Source: Desulfobacula sp.
GTDB taxonomy: Bacteria > Desulfobacterota > Desulfobacteria > Desulfobacterales > Desulfobacteraceae
Direction of reading: 5' to 3'
Assembly (NCBI GenBank): GCA_029940245.1
Contig: JAOZRF010000130.1
Coordinates: 1 to 7,476, forward strand
Length of the DNA: 7,476 nucleotides
The notes under the pieces were generated by a model. That model searched no databases and had not been told where the DNA came from. It saw only the letters and a program-made list of their open reading frames with translations. Shown piece after piece: positions 6,001 through 7,476 of this stretch (its first letter is position 1; each line of letters starts with the position of its first letter). Position numbers and translations under genes: made by a program.

Positions 6001-6025
6001 AAAAATGCGGAAAAAACGCATTTTT
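6001..6025 (-). terminator. Terminator-like hairpin after the sigma-54 activator gene
   Basis: AAAAATGCG (6001-6009) and CGCATTTTT (6017-6025) are perfect 9-bp arms around a 7-base loop. Read on the minus strand it comes 22 bases after the activator stop codon and has an A-run before and a T-run within the stem ends, as in a bidirectional intrinsic terminator with a short GCG core. It would separate activator and pilin transcription. A second 7-bp inverted repeat, TAATTTG/CAAATTA (6035-6041 and 6054-6060), spans the stop codon itself. Confidence 0.55.
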
Positions 6026-6047
6026 ATGGCACAATAATTTGAAGTTT

Positions 6048-7454
6048 TTACTCCAAATTATGTAGTTTTTGAAGCGAAGCCACATCAATTTCGTATTTTT
6101 TGATCCTGTGCCAGAGGCTGCGAGTATTGATTTTCAGCAGCTTTGCCGCGGCTACCTGTTTGTATTGGGATTTAATCAGAGCTGATATGATCATTCTTTT
6201 TTCAAGGCTTCTTAAGTGATCATCCATTGATACGCCTTTTGGCAGACTGGTTGTGGTCGCATATTGGAAAGAAGATGCCTTGCCTGTTTCATGTTCCAGG
6301 ATATTCAAGGGAAGATGTGAGATCTCAATTACACCTGTGTCAGACATGAGCGTTGCTCTTTCAATGGTATTTTTAAGTTCTCTTACATTACCCGGCCATG
6401 GATATGATTCCAGATATTCCATGGCATCCTGTGAGATCGTCACGGGTTTAGATTTGTTCACAGATATATTTTGAAGAAAATAGTCTGTTAAAACAGATAT
6501 ATCATCTCTTTGCCTTAAAGGAGGCAATACCATGGGAAACACATTAAGCCGATGATAAAGGTCCTCTCTGAACCGACCTTTTTTGACCATATCAGGAAGG
6601 TTTTTATTCGTTGCAGCAATAAAGCGCACATCTATTTTGATTGATGTATTACTTCCCACCCCGCAAAATTCCTTCTCCTGTAATACGCGAAGCAGTTTTG
6701 CCTGTATTGCAGAAGATATGTCTCCTATTTCATCAAGAAAGATTGTTCCTTTATCAGCCAGTTCAAATTTGCCTATTTGCTTGGAACTTGCTCCTGTGAA
6801 AGAGCCTTTTTCATGGCCGAAAAATTCACTTTCCAAAAGGTTTTCAGGGATGGCAACACAGTTTATTTTAATAAAAGGTTTGCCAAAACGATGGCTTTGC
6901 CGGCAGACAGCATCAGCAACAAGTTCCTTGCCTGTACCGCTTTCACCCATGATGAGGACTGTGGCATCAGATGGAGCAACCTTTATAATCTGGTTAAACA
7001 ATTGGCGCATGGCCCTGCAATGACCGATTATTTCGGGAAAAAGCCTTGTAGCATCAATTTTTCCCAGAATATCAGTGACATGGCTTAATACCTGGCTGTA
7101 ATATTGGATTTCATTATCAGGCTGTTCCCAGGTCTTTCTCCTTTCTTTGCCACCCCGATCCCGGAATACTGCTAACCCTTCTGTTTTTTTAACAAATTGC
7201 TTTATGGGTCTCAGAATAAACCATAAGAGCAGCACTCCGCACAAAAAAGAGAGTATGCCCAATCCTGTTCCCAATAACAATTTTGGTATAGCATTATTAT
7301 TATAAGAAGGGGTGTTTAGATTCACACCAATAATAAAAGCAAAAATAGAAATTCCCGCAAAAATGATCGGAATTAAAAAATTAAGGCTGATTGTGTACTT
7401 TAAATCAGTACCATATTTATTGTAGTTTCGGATTTTATTGTAAATAAATTTCAA
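6048..7454 (-). CDS. Membrane-anchored sigma-54-dependent transcriptional activator (AAA+ / Fis-type HTH)
   Basis: An enhancer-binding protein that remodels sigma-54 RNA polymerase using ATP. Residues about 25-44 and 58-81 are membrane segments separated by a short loop of about 13 residues; RPIKQFVKKTEGLAV (82-96) then resembles the first helix of a HAMP linker. There is no receiver, GAF or PAS domain. The AAA+ domain (about 140-385) has Walker A GESGTGKE (170-177), the sigma-54 contact loop as GSFTGA (217-222; usual form GAFTGA), Walker B GTIFLDE (236-242), arginine-finger segment RFREDLYHRL (294-303) and WPGNVREL (353-360). A Fis-type HTH lies at about 415-455 (QVAAAKLLKINTRSLWHRI). The start given is TTG 7454 with weak AGGGA at 7464-7460. 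The frame stays open to the right edge (adding NGWLGTV), so the true start may lie outside. The adjacent pilin with a sigma-54 promoter is the likely target. Confidence 0.94.
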   Translation of the reverse strand: MKFIYNKIRNYNKYGTDLKYTISLNFLIPIIFAGISIFAFIIGVNLNTPSYNNNAIPKLLLGTGLGILSFLCGVLLLWFILRPIKQFVKKTEGLAVFRDRGGKERRKTWEQPDNEIQYYSQVLSHVTDILGKIDATRLFPEIIGHCRAMRQLFNQIIKVAPSDATVLIMGESGTGKELVADAVCRQSHRFGKPFIKINCVAIPENLLESEFFGHEKGSFTGASSKQIGKFELADKGTIFLDEIGDISSAIQAKLLRVLQEKEFCGVGSNTSIKIDVRFIAATNKNLPDMVKKGRFREDLYHRLNVFPMVLPPLRQRDDISVLTDYFLQNISVNKSKPVTISQDAMEYLESYPWPGNVRELKNTIERATLMSDTGVIEISHLPLNILEHETGKASSFQYATTTSLPKGVSMDDHLRSLEKRMIISALIKSQYKQVAAAKLLKINTRSLWHRIKKYEIDVASLQKLHNLE

Positions 7455-7476
7455 AACTGTCCCTAACCAGCCATTA

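Noticed and set aside
6027..6041. TGGCACAATAATTTG on the plus strand looks like a sigma-54 promoter.
   Set aside because: The -12 element lacks the required GC (it is TG), and it would only transcribe antisense to the activator.
6583..7088. Plus-strand open frames of 146 and 103 codons over the activator gene.
   Set aside because: They lie opposite the conserved AAA+ domain and show no domain features of their own.

Overview
The window is AT-rich, densely packed bacterial DNA. The set of genes (a divergent MurJ-type flippase, a classical arginase, a sigma-54 activator next to a type IV pilin, a Tat-exported M48 lipoprotein) suggests a Gram-negative deltaproteobacterium, probably a Desulfobacterota relative of Desulfobacter or Desulfobacula. 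That placement comes from protein character and was not tested by a search. No tRNA, rRNA, CRISPR array or insertion sequence was seen.

Left part (1-1656, minus strand): a truncated M48 zinc metalloprotease with a C-terminal helical repeat region. Its N-terminus carries a twin-arginine motif followed by a lipobox, so it is predicted to be a folded-exported lipoprotein. A small membrane protein of unknown function lies just upstream in the same direction and may share its transcript.

Middle part (1657-5083): a MurJ/MviN-family lipid flippase (plus) converges on an arginase (minus), with only 17 bases between their stop codons. The arginase shares a 107-bp divergent promoter region with a histidine-phosphatase-fold protein (plus). 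The arginase keeps every metal-binding and substrate-binding residue I checked. The MurJ homologue has lost two of the charged residues needed in E. coli MurJ.

Right part (5084-7476, minus strand), the most interesting region: a sigma-54-dependent transcriptional activator with two N-terminal membrane segments and no receiver domain, followed downstream by a type IV prepilin. The 347-bp gap between them contains, in the direction of transcription, a terminator-like hairpin for the activator gene, a 13-bp palindrome with adjacent 10-bp-phased direct repeats at an enhancer-like distance, a run of A-tracts, a near-consensus -24/-12 (sigma-54) promoter, a 10-bp tandem repeat at the predicted start of the transcript, a small 5' UTR hairpin and a strong ribosome binding site. 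The simplest reading is a self-contained module in which a membrane-tethered activator switches on the pilin beside it. The pilin and phosphatase genes converge on a region rich in inverted repeats, including an 85-base composite palindrome.
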